Notes: generated by a model not told the origin, from the sequence alone. 64,000 nucleotides of DNA from Blautia sp. An81 (GCF_002161285.1 NZ_NFHH01000013.1:1-64000), one strand, 5' to 3'; positions 25,775 to 35,140 are shown, counted from the first letter of the stretch. Numbers and translations are program-made.

Positions 25775-25896
25775 GTTGCCAAAGGACTGTCTCTTTGAAG
25801 CCTACCTTGTCCGATTAAGGGCAGCAAAAAAGAGAGGCGATGAGAACATAGCCTGCTTTTGGCAACATAAAACCCGCCTTCCGGACCTCCGGAAGG
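25775..25896 (-). promoter_or_regulatory. Putative attenuator leader of the ABC-F gene
   Basis: In the transcript a tight hairpin, CCTTCCGG/CCGGAAGG (25876-25895), comes first. A terminator-like element follows: AAAAG...AGGC pairing with GCCT...CTTTTTT, about 25823-25860. A downstream segment, TTTGGCAAC on the RNA (25775-25783), can pair instead with GTTGCCAAA (25858-25866), using the bases that start the terminator. These alternatives look like terminator and antiterminator. The leader is about 215 nt from start site to ATG. Confidence 0.55.
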
Positions 25897-25932
25897 AACT
25901 GTACTGCAAGTTTCACGTTTTCCAAAAACGAA

Positions 25933-25944
25933 CTATCTGCTCAT
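25933..25944 (-). CDS. Three-codon leader ORF (Met-Ser-Arg) of the ABC-F gene
   Basis: ATG-AGC-AGA-TAG, with GAGAGAGGTGG ending about 4 nt upstream (GAGG at 7 nt). It begins about 24 nt after the predicted transcription start. Short leader peptides of this kind act in ribosome-mediated attenuation of resistance genes. Coding is suggested by the strong ribosome site only. Confidence 0.5.
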   Translation of the reverse strand: MSR

Positions 25945-25974
25945 CTTTCCACCTCTCTCATTAATCATAGCCTC

Positions 25975-26003
25975 ATTATAGTTAGAATTCCTGTGGCTGT
26001 CAA
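25975..26003 (-). promoter_or_regulatory. Consensus promoter of the ABC-F gene
   Basis: Minus strand TTGACA (25998-26003), a 17-nt spacer and TATAAT (25975-25980). A perfect sigma-A promoter for a gene that would be costly if constitutive, which fits downstream attenuation. Confidence 0.88.
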
Positions 26004-26057
26004 ATCTTTTCCTGTAAATTTTATATCCTCAGCCCTTATATATTTCCGATTTTTCGC

Positions 26058-26086
26058 TTGACATCTGCAGCTCTATTCTATATAAT
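26058..26086 (+). promoter_or_regulatory. Promoter of tRNA-Pro
   Basis: TTGACA (26058-26063), a 17-nt spacer and TATAAT (26081-26086), about 22 nt before the tRNA. Confidence 0.9.
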
Positions 26087-26107
26087 AACATCTGTTGAAC
26101 ATCTCAG

Positions 26108-26181
26108 CGAAGCGTGGCTCAGTTTGGTAGAGCGCTGCGTTCGGGACGCAGAGGTCGCGTGTTCGAATCACGTCGCTTCGA
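26108..26181 (+). tRNA. tRNA-Pro(CGG)
   Basis: 74 nt. The acceptor CGAAGCG/CGCTTCG, anticodon stem CTGCG/CGCAG with loop TTCGGGA (anticodon CGG, 26142-26144), T-loop GTTCGAATC and discriminator A are present. CCA is not encoded. It reads CCG codons. Confidence 0.95.
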
Positions 26182-26192
26182 TTTTAGAATCC

Positions 26193-26232
26193 TACCGGGT
26201 AGTCTCGTCATGAGACTATCCGGTATTTTTTT
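26193..26232 (+). terminator. Terminator of tRNA-Pro
   Basis: TACCGGGTAGTCTCG pairs with TGAGACTATCCGGTA, followed by seven T. Confidence 0.88.
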
Positions 26233-26387
26233 GTCTAAAAATAAAATTTTTTTAATTTACGCGTCATAAATGGGCTGTTTATACCGTATATTAATTAGTA
26301 ATATAATTTTCTATCAGTAGTTTAATATGGATTTACGGCTGGGTTAGCTATATAATAAATCCATAATACTTGGACAGGAGAATTCTT

Positions 26388-26822
26388 ATGGAAAAAAAAT
26401 TAAGCTCTTTTGAAAGACAGTTAATGTTGGATGAAATTATGTTTTACAGTATCTGCAGTGATCAGGACAGACAGAAAATTCTGGATCAGCAGCCTATGAC
26501 CTTCGATGATTTCCGGAGGCTTTCTCTGCTTACTGATTACCTGGAACTGGAGCATCTCCATAAATTTATCTGGGATCTTCACGGATACAAATTTATGGAC
26601 GAAATGGACAATCTCTATGACAAATGTAAAGACGGCAGCGAAGAACTGCCGGATATGCTCATAGAGACAGGACACTGGCTGGATGACTTCTGGAAGCAGG
26701 CTCCCAATACCACTGTGTCCTTCCTCTTACGGAAAGTTTTTTCCGACGGGCTGAAAAGTCCCCGTAAAAAAGCCAGCATAACCCTCTATCCTCTTCCGGA
26801 TAAGGGAAAATCTATGTCGTAA
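26388..26822 (+). CDS. Hypothetical protein
   Basis: 144 residues, acidic and helical in appearance (SSFERQLMLDEIMFYS, LTDYLELEHLHKFIWDLHGY, DEMDNLYDKCKDGSEE) with a basic C-terminus (SPRKKASITLYP). No signal peptide, membrane segment or recognised motif. The ATG at 26388 has GGAG 7 nt upstream; an in-frame TTG at 26370 is less likely. It is 26 nt ahead of the rRNA methyltransferase gene and probably shares its transcript. Function unknown. Confidence 0.75.
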   Translation: MEKKLSSFERQLMLDEIMFYSICSDQDRQKILDQQPMTFDDFRRLSLLTDYLELEHLHKFIWDLHGYKFMDEMDNLYDKCKDGSEELPDMLIETGHWLDDFWKQAPNTTVSFLLRKVFSDGLKSPRKKASITLYPLPDKGKSMS

Positions 26823-26848
26823 CGCAAACATCAGAAAGGAAACTATTT

Positions 26849-28240
26849 ATGTGTACACAGCTTCCACAGGCATTTCTGTCCCGGATGGAAGAAATGCTGA
26901 AAGATGAATTCCGGGATTTTCTGGAAAGCTATCAGGCTCCCCGGCAGTATGGACTCCGGATAAACACGAAAAAAATCAGTCCTGAGAAGTTTATGGAAAT
27001 CTCTCCTTTTCAGCTTACCTCTATTCCCTGGGTGGAAAATGGATTTTTCTACAGCAGTGAGGACAGACCATCCCGGCATCCTTATTATCAGGCCGGACTC
27101 TATTATCTTCAGGAGCCCAGTGCTATGACCCCTGCCAGCCGCCTTCCTATTCATCCGGGGGAGCTGGTACTGGATCTTTGTGCGGCTCCCGGAGGGAAAG
27201 CTACCGAACTTGGCAGCCGGCTTCAGGGACAGGGGCTCCTGGTCGCCAATGATATCAGCGCCTCCAGGGCCAAAGCACTTATGCGAAATCTGGAGCTTTG
27301 GGGAATTGATAACTCCCTGGTAACTACAGAAACGCCCAAACGTCTGGCTGAAGTTTTTCCTGAGTATTTCCACAAAATACTCATAGACGCCCCCTGTTCA
27401 GGAGAGGGCATGTTCCGTAAGGAACCGGACGTTGCCAAAACCTGGGATCCTTCCAGGCCGGAATATTTCAGCAGTCTCCAGAAAGAGATTGTATCCCGAG
27501 GGATTTCCATGCTCAGGCCAGGGGGAATGATGCTGTATTCGACCTGCACTTTTTCTCCCCAGGAAAATGAAGGGGTGATTTCCTACATTCTGGAAAATTT
27601 CCCCCAGATGAAGCTCCTGGATATTCCAGGATATGAAGGCTTTTCCAAAGGCCGTCCCCAATGGGGCAATCATGACCCTCGCTTAGAAAAGTGTGTAAGG
27701 ATCTTTCCTCACCATATGGCCGGAGAGGGGCATTTCCTGGCGCTTTTCCAGAAAGATGGGCTGCCCTCCCCCCAAGTATCAGAAAGAGGCTTTGAAAAGG
27801 GGAAAATAGAAAAGTCTTCCCGGCTGCTGCTGGAAGATTTCTTTAAAGATTTTTCCACTGTTCTGGATATGTCCAGAGTGGAAGTACGGGGGGATCATGT
27901 ATACTATCTGCCGGAAACAGGACCGGAGTCTGTAAAAGGTGTGAAATTTCTCCGCTGGGGCCTGTATCTGGGTCAACTGAAGAAAAACCGTTTTGAGCCT
28001 GGTCAGCCTTTGGCTATGGCGCTTTCTGCCGAAGATTATTCCCGCGTTCTGAACCTGGACCCAGATGACCATCGGGCACAGCGTTATCTTAAAGGGGAAA
28101 CCCTTCTTCTTGATGAGAAGGAGTCTGCCCCAGGACCTGGCTGGTATCTGGTATGTATCAGCGGCTATCCTCTGGGCTGGGGAAAAGTCTCTGGAAACCA
28201 ACTGAAAAATAAATATCCCGCCGGCTGGCGCCAGCAGTAA
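26849..28240 (+). CDS. RsmF/RsmB-type 16S rRNA cytosine-C5 methyltransferase
   Basis: A 463-residue NOL1/NOP2/Sun family enzyme. The SAM pocket VLDLCAAPGGKATEL is at about 109-123. The two catalytic cysteines lie in DAPCSGEGMFRK (about 179-190) and in the YSTCTFSPQENE motif (about 232-243). The C-terminal third carries the RsmF-type RNA-binding extension with GWYLVCISGYPLGWGK near the end. It would methylate a cytosine of 16S rRNA. Preceded by AAAGGA. Confidence 0.9.
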   Translation: MCTQLPQAFLSRMEEMLKDEFRDFLESYQAPRQYGLRINTKKISPEKFMEISPFQLTSIPWVENGFFYSSEDRPSRHPYYQAGLYYLQEPSAMTPASRLPIHPGELVLDLCAAPGGKATELGSRLQGQGLLVANDISASRAKALMRNLELWGIDNSLVTTETPKRLAEVFPEYFHKILIDAPCSGEGMFRKEPDVAKTWDPSRPEYFSSLQKEIVSRGISMLRPGGMMLYSTCTFSPQENEGVISYILENFPQMKLLDIPGYEGFSKGRPQWGNHDPRLEKCVRIFPHHMAGEGHFLALFQKDGLPSPQVSERGFEKGKIEKSSRLLLEDFFKDFSTVLDMSRVEVRGDHVYYLPETGPESVKGVKFLRWGLYLGQLKKNRFEPGQPLAMALSAEDYSRVLNLDPDDHRAQRYLKGETLLLDEKESAPGPGWYLVCISGYPLGWGKVSGNQLKNKYPAGWRQQ

Positions 28241-28262
28241 AACTTTCATTACAGCAGGAAAA

Positions 28263-28345
28263 GACGCTGTCATATTTTACTTGTGCAGGCAATATAACAA
28301 ATCTATATTCCTGACTCTGTAAAATACGGCAGCGCCTCTTTACTT
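28263..28345. terminator. Convergent terminator between the rRNA methyltransferase and spoVG
   Basis: GACGCTGTCATATTTTAC (28263-28280) pairs imperfectly with GTAAAATACGGCAGCGCC (28319-28336), followed by a T-rich stretch. It can serve both directions. Confidence 0.7.
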
Positions 28346-28361
28346 TTTCACAATCTTTTTC

Positions 28362-28646
28362 TTATTCCACAGATTCCTCAAGTGGTTCCTCCGCAAGTAC
28401 CTGCTCATATTTCTCCAGAATAATATTCTGTATTCTCTCACGGGTTGCAGAATTAATCGGATGGGCAATATCTCTGTATTCCCCATCAGTGGCCTTACGG
28501 CTGGGCATTGCAATAAACAATCCCTTTTCACCTTCAATGACTTTAATGTCATGAACTACAAATTCCTCGTCAATAGTAATGGAAACTACCGCTTTCATTT
28601 TGCCTTCTTTGGCCACTCTTCTTACTCTTACATCTGTGATGTTCAT
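28362..28646 (-). CDS. spoVG: Septation/sporulation regulator SpoVG
   Basis: A 94-residue SpoVG, a small site-specific DNA/RNA-binding protein that affects sporulation, capsule and virulence gene expression in Firmicutes. It begins [11 protein letters not shown], with [15 protein letters not shown] and [20 protein letters not shown] (about 47-66), the hallmark of the family. The start at 28646 has AAAGGGGAAGG upstream; the longer frame to 28826 is not coding. It stands alone downstream of glgD. Confidence 0.95.
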   Translation of the reverse strand: MNITDVRVRRVAKEGKMKAVVSITIDEEFVVHDIKVIEGEKGLFIAMPSRKATDGEYRDIAHPINSATRERIQNIILEKYEQVLAEEPLEESVE

Positions 28647-28768
28647 ACAACCTTCCCCTTTCATCGCCGCCTTGTTCAGTCGTGCTTTATGTCTTATTTT
28701 GGAAATATATTCCGGCAGACCAGTCTGCCCGCAAAACGGATTTCTCCGCTCTGTTCCTAAGTAAGATA

Positions 28769-29884
28769 TTAAAGAACATATCTTTCGTTCTTTTCGATAA
28801 CCACTTTGATACCGTCCTCTCCGCAATAGTAAGAGTTCGCCCGGATAGTATCCCGGCTCTCTACAACGCAGTTCTCAATATGTGTGTTATCGCCCAGATA
28901 TACATCATTTAATATGATGGAATTTTTGATCACACAGTTATTGCCCACAAAAACTTTCTTAAAGAGAATAGAATTCTCCACCTGGCCGTTTATAATACAG
29001 CCACTGGAAATCAGGCTGTTTTTCACATCAGAACCTGGATTGTACTTTGCCGGGGGCAGGTCGTCAATCTTGGACTGAACACCGGGATACTGACGGAAGA
29101 AATAATCTCTGATCTCTGGTTTCAGGAAATCCATATTGGTCTTATAATAGGATTCTACTGTGGAAATATTACTCCAGTAAGTATCAATTTTATATCCGTA
29201 AATCCTCTTCAGATTTTTGTATCGGATGAGGATATCTTTTACAAAATCATGGCGGTCTTCCTGTCCGCATTTTTCGATGAGTTCAATAAGCTGTCTTCTT
29301 CTGATCACATAGATACCTGTGGAAATCGTTGTGGACTGAGTTACCATAGGTTTCTCGTCAAACTCTACGATCCGGCTGTCCTCATTCATCTTCACACAGC
29401 CAAATCTGGTAGCATCTTCTCCGCTTACATCTGTGCATACTACTGTGATATCTGCTCTCTTTGCAATGTGATATTCCAGCACCTTATTATAATCCAGTTT
29501 ATATACACAGTCTCCTGAAGCAATGATCACATATGGTTCATGGCTGCTTTTCAGGAAACTTAAGTTCTGGTAAATAGCATCCGCTGTTCCCTGATACCAG
29601 AAACTGTTGTCAGGGGTAATGGTAGGTGTGAAAATATACAGGCCTCCCTGCTTTCTTCCGAAGTCCCACCATTTGGAGGAACTTAAATGTTCGTTCAGAG
29701 ATCTGGCATTGTACTGAGTCAGTACGGCCACCTTCTGAATATGGGAGTTTGACATATTGCTGAGGGCGAAATCAATGCTGCGGTAGCTGCCTGCTATAGG
29801 CATTGCAGCAATGGCTCTCTTCTGTGATAATTCTCTCATTCTGTGATTATTGCCGCCGGCAAGAATAATACCTATCGCTCTCAT
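28769..29884 (-). CDS. glgD: Glucose-1-phosphate adenylyltransferase-like subunit GlgD
   Basis: A 371-residue nucleotidyltransferase with a C-terminal left-handed beta-helix (about 290-371). The N-terminal loop reads [16 protein letters not shown], where the catalytic GGxGxRL pattern of GlgC is lost, as in Bacillus and clostridial GlgD. GlgD forms a hetero-tetramer with GlgC and raises its activity for ADP-glucose synthesis in glycogen formation. Its ATG overlaps the glgC stop codon (ATGA), so the two are translated together. Confidence 0.93.
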   Translation of the reverse strand: MRAIGIILAGGNNHRMRELSQKRAIAAMPIAGSYRSIDFALSNMSNSHIQKVAVLTQYNARSLNEHLSSSKWWDFGRKQGGLYIFTPTITPDNSFWYQGTADAIYQNLSFLKSSHEPYVIIASGDCVYKLDYNKVLEYHIAKRADITVVCTDVSGEDATRFGCVKMNEDSRIVEFDEKPMVTQSTTISTGIYVIRRRQLIELIEKCGQEDRHDFVKDILIRYKNLKRIYGYKIDTYWSNISTVESYYKTNMDFLKPEIRDYFFRQYPGVQSKIDDLPPAKYNPGSDVKNSLISSGCIINGQVENSILFKKVFVGNNCVIKNSIILNDVYLGDNTHIENCVVESRDTIRANSYYCGEDGIKVVIEKNERYVL

Positions 29885-31155
29885 TCTGTCTCACCTTCCT
29901 TATTCAATGTTTCTCCGCTTTCCAGCACGCCGCCCGGGTAGTCCTCCGCTGTAGTTTCGCCTACAACAGCTGTATTCTTTCCGATTTTTACATTAGACGG
30001 AATTACGGTGTTCTCCCCTACTGTTACCAGTCCAAAAGAATATACATTAGGCTTCAGCTTATTGGGAACTTCTTCTCCCACACCCATTACCACATTGTCG
30101 CCTACTGTAACATTTTCGGCAATGATCGCTTTATCTATCACGTCGTTTTCTCCGATAACAGACTGTTTCATGATAATGGAATCACGGATTACAGCGCCTT
30201 TTTTAATAATAACTCCGGCGCCGATAACAGAGTTATGTACCTCGCCGTACACTTCTGTTCCTTCGCTGATAATACTTCTGTCCACCACTGCGTCTGCGGC
30301 AATATACTGAGGAGGAATAATATCTCCTTTGGTATAAATCTTCCAGAACTCCTCATATAAATTAAACTCAGGGATAATGTCAATAAGCTCCATATTGGCT
30401 TCCCAGTAAGAACCCAGAGTTCCTACATCCTTCCAATATCCGTTATACTCATAGGCAAAAAGTCTCTGGCCTTTCTCTCTGCAGTAAGGCAGGATATGTT
30501 TTCCAAAGTCGCAGCCAGACTGATCTTTCAGGGCAATCAGCGCCTCTTTCAATACTGGCCAGCTGAAAATATAAATTCCCATAGAAGCCAGATTGCTCTT
30601 AGGCTTTTCCGGTTTTTCTTCAAAGTCTGTAATTCTTCCTGTTTCGTCTGTAATAGCTAGTCCGAAACGGGAGGCTTCTTCCCATGGAACAGGCATACAT
30701 GCCAGGGTGACATCTGCTTTATTTGCTTTGTGGAAGTCCAGCATTACCTCGTAGTCCATCTTGTAGATATGATCTCCACCCAAAATCAGTACATAATCCG
30801 GGTTAAAATTTTCCATATACGCCAGGTTCTGATAAATGGCGTTTGCTGTGCCGGTATACCATTCCGTATTGGTTTTCTTTTCGTAGGGCGGAAGAATGGA
30901 TACGCCGCCTACATTCCTGTCCAGATCCCAGGGAATACCGATACCAATATGCGTATTTAAACGCAGGGGCTGGTACTGTGTCAGCACCCCTACGGTGTCA
31001 ACTCCCGAATTAATACAGTTACTGAGCGGAAAGTCTATGATCCTGTATTTTCCGCCGAATGTCACAGCCGGTTTAGCCACTTTCGCAGTCAGAACACCCA
31101 GTCGGCTGCCCTGTCCTCCGGCCAATAACATTGCAATCATCTCTTTCTTAATCAT
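29881..31155 (-). CDS. glgC: Glucose-1-phosphate adenylyltransferase catalytic subunit
   Basis: 424 residues. The nucleotide-binding loop [14 protein letters not shown] (about 9-22) is intact. PLSNCINSG, the catalytic region [10 protein letters not shown] (about 116-125), [10 protein letters not shown] and the C-terminal beta-helix with hexapeptide-like repeats (about 300-400) follow. It makes ADP-glucose from ATP and glucose-1-phosphate. The start at 31155 has AGAGGTG 7 nt upstream; the open extension to 31305 is not coding. No other glycogen gene is in the window. Confidence 0.95.
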   Translation of the reverse strand: MIKKEMIAMLLAGGQGSRLGVLTAKVAKPAVTFGGKYRIIDFPLSNCINSGVDTVGVLTQYQPLRLNTHIGIGIPWDLDRNVGGVSILPPYEKKTNTEWYTGTANAIYQNLAYMENFNPDYVLILGGDHIYKMDYEVMLDFHKANKADVTLACMPVPWEEASRFGLAITDETGRITDFEEKPEKPKSNLASMGIYIFSWPVLKEALIALKDQSGCDFGKHILPYCREKGQRLFAYEYNGYWKDVGTLGSYWEANMELIDIIPEFNLYEEFWKIYTKGDIIPPQYIAADAVVDRSIISEGTEVYGEVHNSVIGAGVIIKKGAVIRDSIIMKQSVIGENDVIDKAIIAENVTVGDNVVMGVGEEVPNKLKPNVYSFGLVTVGENTVIPSNVKIGKNTAVVGETTAEDYPGGVLESGETLNKEGETE

Positions 31156-31188
31156 GCAATCACCTCTTGTATATTCTATGGTTTTTAC

Positions 31189-31217
31189 ATTATACCACAA
31201 CGCTTCGGAAAAGTGAA
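31189..31217 (-). promoter_or_regulatory. Promoter of glgC-glgD
   Basis: Minus strand TTCACT (31212-31217), a 17-nt spacer and TATAAT (31189-31194), 34 nt upstream of the glgC start. The opposite strand has TATAAT at 31322-31327 as the probable -10 of murC. Confidence 0.7.
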
Positions 31218-31429
31218 TATTTTTAACAATTTTTTTTCGACATATTCTTTTTTTTTGTGACATTTTACCTGTTTTTAACCACTCCCTAAAGATAGGGGGT
31301 TCCATTTTCTGAGATTTTAGGTATAATTTTTATCAGATGGAAGGATTCTTCCATCTGGTAAATGTTCTCCGGAAATACTGGAGGCAGTTCTTAAAATTTT
31401 CAAGTAAAAAAGGAAGGGATTCTTTTATC

Positions 31430-32809
31430 ATGTATCAGATTGATTTTCATAAACCAATGCATATTCACTTTATCGGCATCGGCGGCATCAGCATGAGCGG
31501 TCTGGCAGAGATTCTTCTGGAAGAGGATTTTGTCATCTCCGGCTCTGATGCCAAAGAGTCTGAGCTGACAAAGCTGCTGGAAGCAAGAGGCGCCAGGATT
31601 TTTATCGGTCAGAGAGCTTCAAATATCACCGAAGACATTGAACTGGTGGTGTATACGGCTGCCATTCATCCAGACAATCCGGAATTTAAGCAGGCCCAGG
31701 CCATGGGGCTGCCCATGCTTACCAGAGCAGAACTTCTGGGACAGATGATGAATAATTATGAGCTGCCTATCGCCGTATCCGGCACCCACGGCAAAACTAC
31801 CACTACATCCATGATCTCTCATATCCTTCTGGAAGGAGAAAAAGATCCTACTATTTCCGTAGGTGGAATCCTCCCTGCCATTCACGGAAACATACGGGTT
31901 GGGCACTCTGGAACCTTTATCACCGAAGCCTGTGAATATACCAACAGTTTCCTCAGCTTTTTCCCGAAGATCAGCATTATCCTGAATATCGATGCCGATC
32001 ATCTGGACTTTTTCAAAGATATTGAGGATATCCGTCATTCTTTCCGGCTTTTTGCCCAGAAACTGCCTAAAGACGGCACCTTGATCATCAATGGAGAAAT
32101 CCCTAATGTTGAGGAAATCACCCAGGAACTTCCCTGTGAGATCATTACTTATGCTTTAAAGGGACCTGCCCAGTATACAGCCGAAAATATTGTCTTTGAC
32201 GAGACAGCTCATCCCTCCTTTGACTGTATCTGTCAGGGAGAAAATATCGGACGTTTTTCTCTGTCTGTTCCAGGCATCCACAATGTGTCCAATGCTCTTT
32301 CTGCCATAGCACTTTCCAGAAAGATCGGTCTGTCCACAGAAGTCATTCAGAAAGGCCTCCTCCATTTCGGAGGTACTGACAGAAGATTCCAGTATAAGGG
32401 AAAAGTAGCTGGCGTAACAGTCATTGATGACTATGCTCATCATCCTACAGAAATTGCCGCTACTTTGAAGACTGCCCGAAATTATCCTCATAACCGGATC
32501 TGGTGTGTTTTTCAGCCTCATACTTATACCAGGACCAAAGCTCTCATGCCAGAGTTCGCCCAGGCTCTGTCCCTGGCAGATAATGTAGTCCTGGCAGAAA
32601 TCTATCCGGCCAGAGAGACTGACAATCTGGGGATTTCTTCTAAGAATCTGGCAGACCTTATCGCTGAAAAAGGCACGGACGTTCACTATTTTTCTACTTT
32701 TGACGAGATTGAAGCATTTTTATTAAAAAATTGTATCCACGGAGACGTGTTGATAACTATGGGGGCAGGAGACGTATATAAAATCGGGGAAAACCTCCTG
32801 GGAATGTAG
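31430..32809 (+). CDS. murC: UDP-N-acetylmuramate--L-alanine ligase
   Basis: A 459-residue Mur ligase that adds L-Ala to UDP-MurNAc in peptidoglycan synthesis. It shows the N-terminal Rossmann motif HFIGIGGISMSGLAEILL, the ATP loop SGTHGKTTTTSM (about 114-125), EACEYTNSFL, NIDADHLDFF and the C-terminal DDYAHHPTEI (about 336-345). I place the start at 31430, where the product begins MYQIDFHKPMHIHF; an upstream frame to 31337 lacks support. The leader contains a hairpin, GATGGAAG/CTTCCATC (31336-31355), of unknown role. Divergent from glgC. Confidence 0.95.
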   Translation: MYQIDFHKPMHIHFIGIGGISMSGLAEILLEEDFVISGSDAKESELTKLLEARGARIFIGQRASNITEDIELVVYTAAIHPDNPEFKQAQAMGLPMLTRAELLGQMMNNYELPIAVSGTHGKTTTTSMISHILLEGEKDPTISVGGILPAIHGNIRVGHSGTFITEACEYTNSFLSFFPKISIILNIDADHLDFFKDIEDIRHSFRLFAQKLPKDGTLIINGEIPNVEEITQELPCEIITYALKGPAQYTAENIVFDETAHPSFDCICQGENIGRFSLSVPGIHNVSNALSAIALSRKIGLSTEVIQKGLLHFGGTDRRFQYKGKVAGVTVIDDYAHHPTEIAATLKTARNYPHNRIWCVFQPHTYTRTKALMPEFAQALSLADNVVLAEIYPARETDNLGISSKNLADLIAEKGTDVHYFSTFDEIEAFLLKNCIHGDVLITMGAGDVYKIGENLLGM

Positions 32810-32811
32810 AG

Positions 32812-33006
32812 TTATCCACATTATCCACCAATCCATCCACATGCTCTTTCCCCAGAGCATGTGGATTTTTTTGTGCATAATAGGGTTGACATAATCAGAC
32901 AGCATTTTTAACGAAAATACGCCAAAAGCCTCATACTTTCGACATACTATCGGTTTCCCATAAAAATTATCCACTTTTTTATCCACATTATCCACATTTA
33001 TCCCAG
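32812..33006 (+). promoter_or_regulatory. DnaA-box cluster upstream of the primosome operon
   Basis: Exact TTATCCACA boxes occur at 32812-32820, 32979-32987 and 32988-32996, all in the same orientation. Near matches are TTATCCACC (32821-32829), TTATCCACT (32967-32975) and TTATCCCAG (32998-33006). The right group of four lies about 120-160 nt before the DnaD-like gene, just upstream of an extended -10 (TGCTATACT, near 33073-33081). DnaA is therefore likely to bind here and control the helicase-loading genes. The remaining bases of 32810-33126 hold the murC terminator and no gene. Confidence 0.7.
32837..32872 (+). terminator. Terminator of murC
   Basis: CCACATGCTCT (32837-32847) pairs with AGAGCATGTGG (32854-32864), followed by ATTTTTTT. 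It lies within the DnaA-box region. Confidence 0.88.
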
Positions 33007-33126
33007 CAATTTTTTTCAACTTGCCTCTTTCCACCGTCGAAAAAAATCTTTGTTCTCTTTTCAAAAATTATATGCTATACTGAGGTTGATTCATTAGGAA
33101 GATATAAAATGTAAAGGATGTTAAAC

Positions 33127-34131
33127 ATGGGACAGTTTGAAGTTTACAACAGCTTTCCAGGGGATTTCACATTGATTTCCAACCGATTTCTGGAAGACTA
33201 TATGCCTAAGGCCAATGGAGAATTTGTCAAAATATATCTCTACCTTCTGCGCTGCTGTCAGGGCGGAAGGGCAAAGATGGAGCTTTCCTCCATTGCAGAT
33301 ACTTTTAACTGTACGGAAACGGATATTTTGAGAGCGCTCCGCTATTGGAAGGAATCCAATATTCTGGATGTTTCCTTTGACCAGGACGGAAATGTGACCA
33401 GTGTCCGTTTTTCTGTCCCTGATTCAAAGCTGCCTGAGAAAAAAACGCCTTCCTCCCCTGCCGTATCCCGGAACAGGCTCCGGGCCCTCAGGGATCAGGA
33501 AGAGGTGCGGCAGCTTCTTTTTATTGCAGAACAGTATCTGGGAAGGATCCTTACCTCCACAGACACGGAGACGCTCCTTTACCTTTATGATGAAGTACAT
33601 TTATCCGCCGAGCTTCTGGAATATCTTATCGAATATTGTGTCTCCAAAGGCAGCCCTTCCATGGCATATATAAAGAAAGTGGGACTGTCCTGGGCTCAGC
33701 AGAAGATCACTACCGTAAGCCAGGCCAAAGAAGAGACTAATTTATATAACAAGAATTATTTTACTATCCTGCGGGCATTCGGCATTACCAACAGGAATCC
33801 TCTGGATAAGGAAATCCAGTATATGAACCTCTGGCTGAACCAGTACGGGTTTACTATGGACATCATTACTGAGGCCTGCAGCCGTACTGTTCTGTCAACA
33901 GGAAAGGCCAGTTTTTCCTACGCAGACAGTATTCTGGAAAGCTGGTTCAAGAAAGGAGTCCATCATCTTTCAGATATCGACTCTCTGGATATGAATTTCC
34001 AGCAGAAAAAAGCAGAAAAAGCCAAGGCCAGGCCAAAGGCCCCTGCTGCCGGTTCCAAAAACAAATTCAACAATTTTCATCAGAGAAACTACAACATGGC
34101 AGAGCTTGAAAGGCAGCTTCTTGGAAAATAG
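33127..34131 (+). CDS. DnaD-domain replication protein (DnaB/DnaD-like)
   Basis: 334 residues. The N-terminal winged-helix part (about 1-85; NRFLEDYMPKANGEFVKIYL) is like Bacillus DnaD/DnaB. Two DnaD-type (DDBH2) helical segments follow at about 115-185 and 210-280, the latter with the usual WLNQYGFTMDIITEA-like pattern and FSYADSILESWFKKG. These proteins open the origin region for helicase loading at initiation and restart. The ATG at 33127 has AAAGGA 8 nt upstream. It is immediately followed by the helicase loader gene. Confidence 0.85.
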   Translation: MGQFEVYNSFPGDFTLISNRFLEDYMPKANGEFVKIYLYLLRCCQGGRAKMELSSIADTFNCTETDILRALRYWKESNILDVSFDQDGNVTSVRFSVPDSKLPEKKTPSSPAVSRNRLRALRDQEEVRQLLFIAEQYLGRILTSTDTETLLYLYDEVHLSAELLEYLIEYCVSKGSPSMAYIKKVGLSWAQQKITTVSQAKEETNLYNKNYFTILRAFGITNRNPLDKEIQYMNLWLNQYGFTMDIITEACSRTVLSTGKASFSYADSILESWFKKGVHHLSDIDSLDMNFQQKKAEKAKARPKAPAAGSKNKFNNFHQRNYNMAELERQLLGK

Positions 34132-34148
34132 ATAAGAGGAGACTTACC

Positions 34149-35138
34149 GTGCCACTAAAAAATTTTCAATATGAAGCAATTATGCGTGACTACAACCAAA
34201 AACAGTTTTTACATAAACATGAGCAGGACGAACATATCCGTCTGGCAGAGGAGAAGATCCCCCGTCTGGGTGAAATCCGCCGGGAGATTGCTTCTCTAGG
34301 GCTAAAGAAGGCCCGTTTTGTACTGGGAGCAGGCCAGGAAGAAGACTTCGACCTGGAGGCAGCTATCGGCGTTCTGGCTGATGAGCGAAAGACCTTGCTT
34401 CTGAAGAACGGCTTTCCTGCTGATTATCTGGAACTTCACTATGACTGTCCCATCTGTAAGGACACTGGCTATATAGAGGGAGAAAAATGTGCCTGCTTCC
34501 GTAAAGCTGCCGTAGATCTTCTCTATACCCAGTCCAATATCCGGGATATCCTGGAAAGGGAAAATTTTGAGCATTTTTCTTTTCAGTACTACTCTTCTGA
34601 GTTTACAGATTCCTCAAACGGCCTGACTGCCCTGGACGCCGCCCATCAGGCTTATGATAAGTCCTGGGACTTCATCGACAGCTTTGGGGAAGAATTCAAT
34701 AATCTTATGATATATGGAGATACTGGTGTGGGAAAGACTTACCTTACCCACTGTATCGCTAAAGAGCTTCTGGACCGCTCCTTTTTTGTCCTGTATTTCA
34801 GTGCTTTCGATCTTTTTGACCTGCTGTCGAAGAATACATTTCAAAAGGATGTCCAATCTGCAGATATGGCTTCTTTTATCTATGACTGTGATCTGCTCAT
34901 CATTGATGACCTGGGTACAGAGCTCACCAACAGCTTTGTGTCTTCCCAGCTTTTCTGCTGCATCAATGAGCGTATCATGAATAAAAAGGCAACTATCATT
35001 TCCACAAACCTGACCATGGAGGATTTTCTGGATACTTACTCCGAAAGAATCTTTTCCCGTGTCTCCAGCAACTACACCATGATCAAGCTTATTGGAAATG
35101 ACATCAGAATCCAAAAAAGACTTTTAGGAGGAAAATGA
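34149..35138 (+). CDS. DnaC/DnaI-type helicase loader ATPase
   Basis: A 329-residue AAA+ ATPase. An N-terminal helical part is followed by a cysteine zinc cluster (CPICKDTGYIEGEKCACF, about 99-116), as in DnaI. The AAA+ core has Walker A GDTGVGKTYLTH (about 192-203), Walker B LLIIDDLGTE (about 252-261) and a sensor STNLTMEDF. It delivers the replicative helicase to DNA. It starts with GTG at 34149, GAGGAG 7 nt upstream. The operon with the DnaD-like gene is the standard Clostridia arrangement. Confidence 0.9.
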   Translation: MPLKNFQYEAIMRDYNQKQFLHKHEQDEHIRLAEEKIPRLGEIRREIASLGLKKARFVLGAGQEEDFDLEAAIGVLADERKTLLLKNGFPADYLELHYDCPICKDTGYIEGEKCACFRKAAVDLLYTQSNIRDILERENFEHFSFQYYSSEFTDSSNGLTALDAAHQAYDKSWDFIDSFGEEFNNLMIYGDTGVGKTYLTHCIAKELLDRSFFVLYFSAFDLFDLLSKNTFQKDVQSADMASFIYDCDLLIIDDLGTELTNSFVSSQLFCCINERIMNKKATIISTNLTMEDFLDTYSERIFSRVSSNYTMIKLIGNDIRIQKRLLGGK

Positions 35139-35140
35139 AC

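Noticed and set aside
25776-25964. A 62-residue plus-strand frame in the ABC-F leader
   Set aside because: No ribosome site; the conserved-looking signals are on the other strand.
32812-33006. The DnaA boxes as the chromosomal origin
   Set aside because: dnaA, dnaN, recF and gyrase genes are absent and no AT-rich unwinding cluster is evident; a regulatory cluster is simpler.
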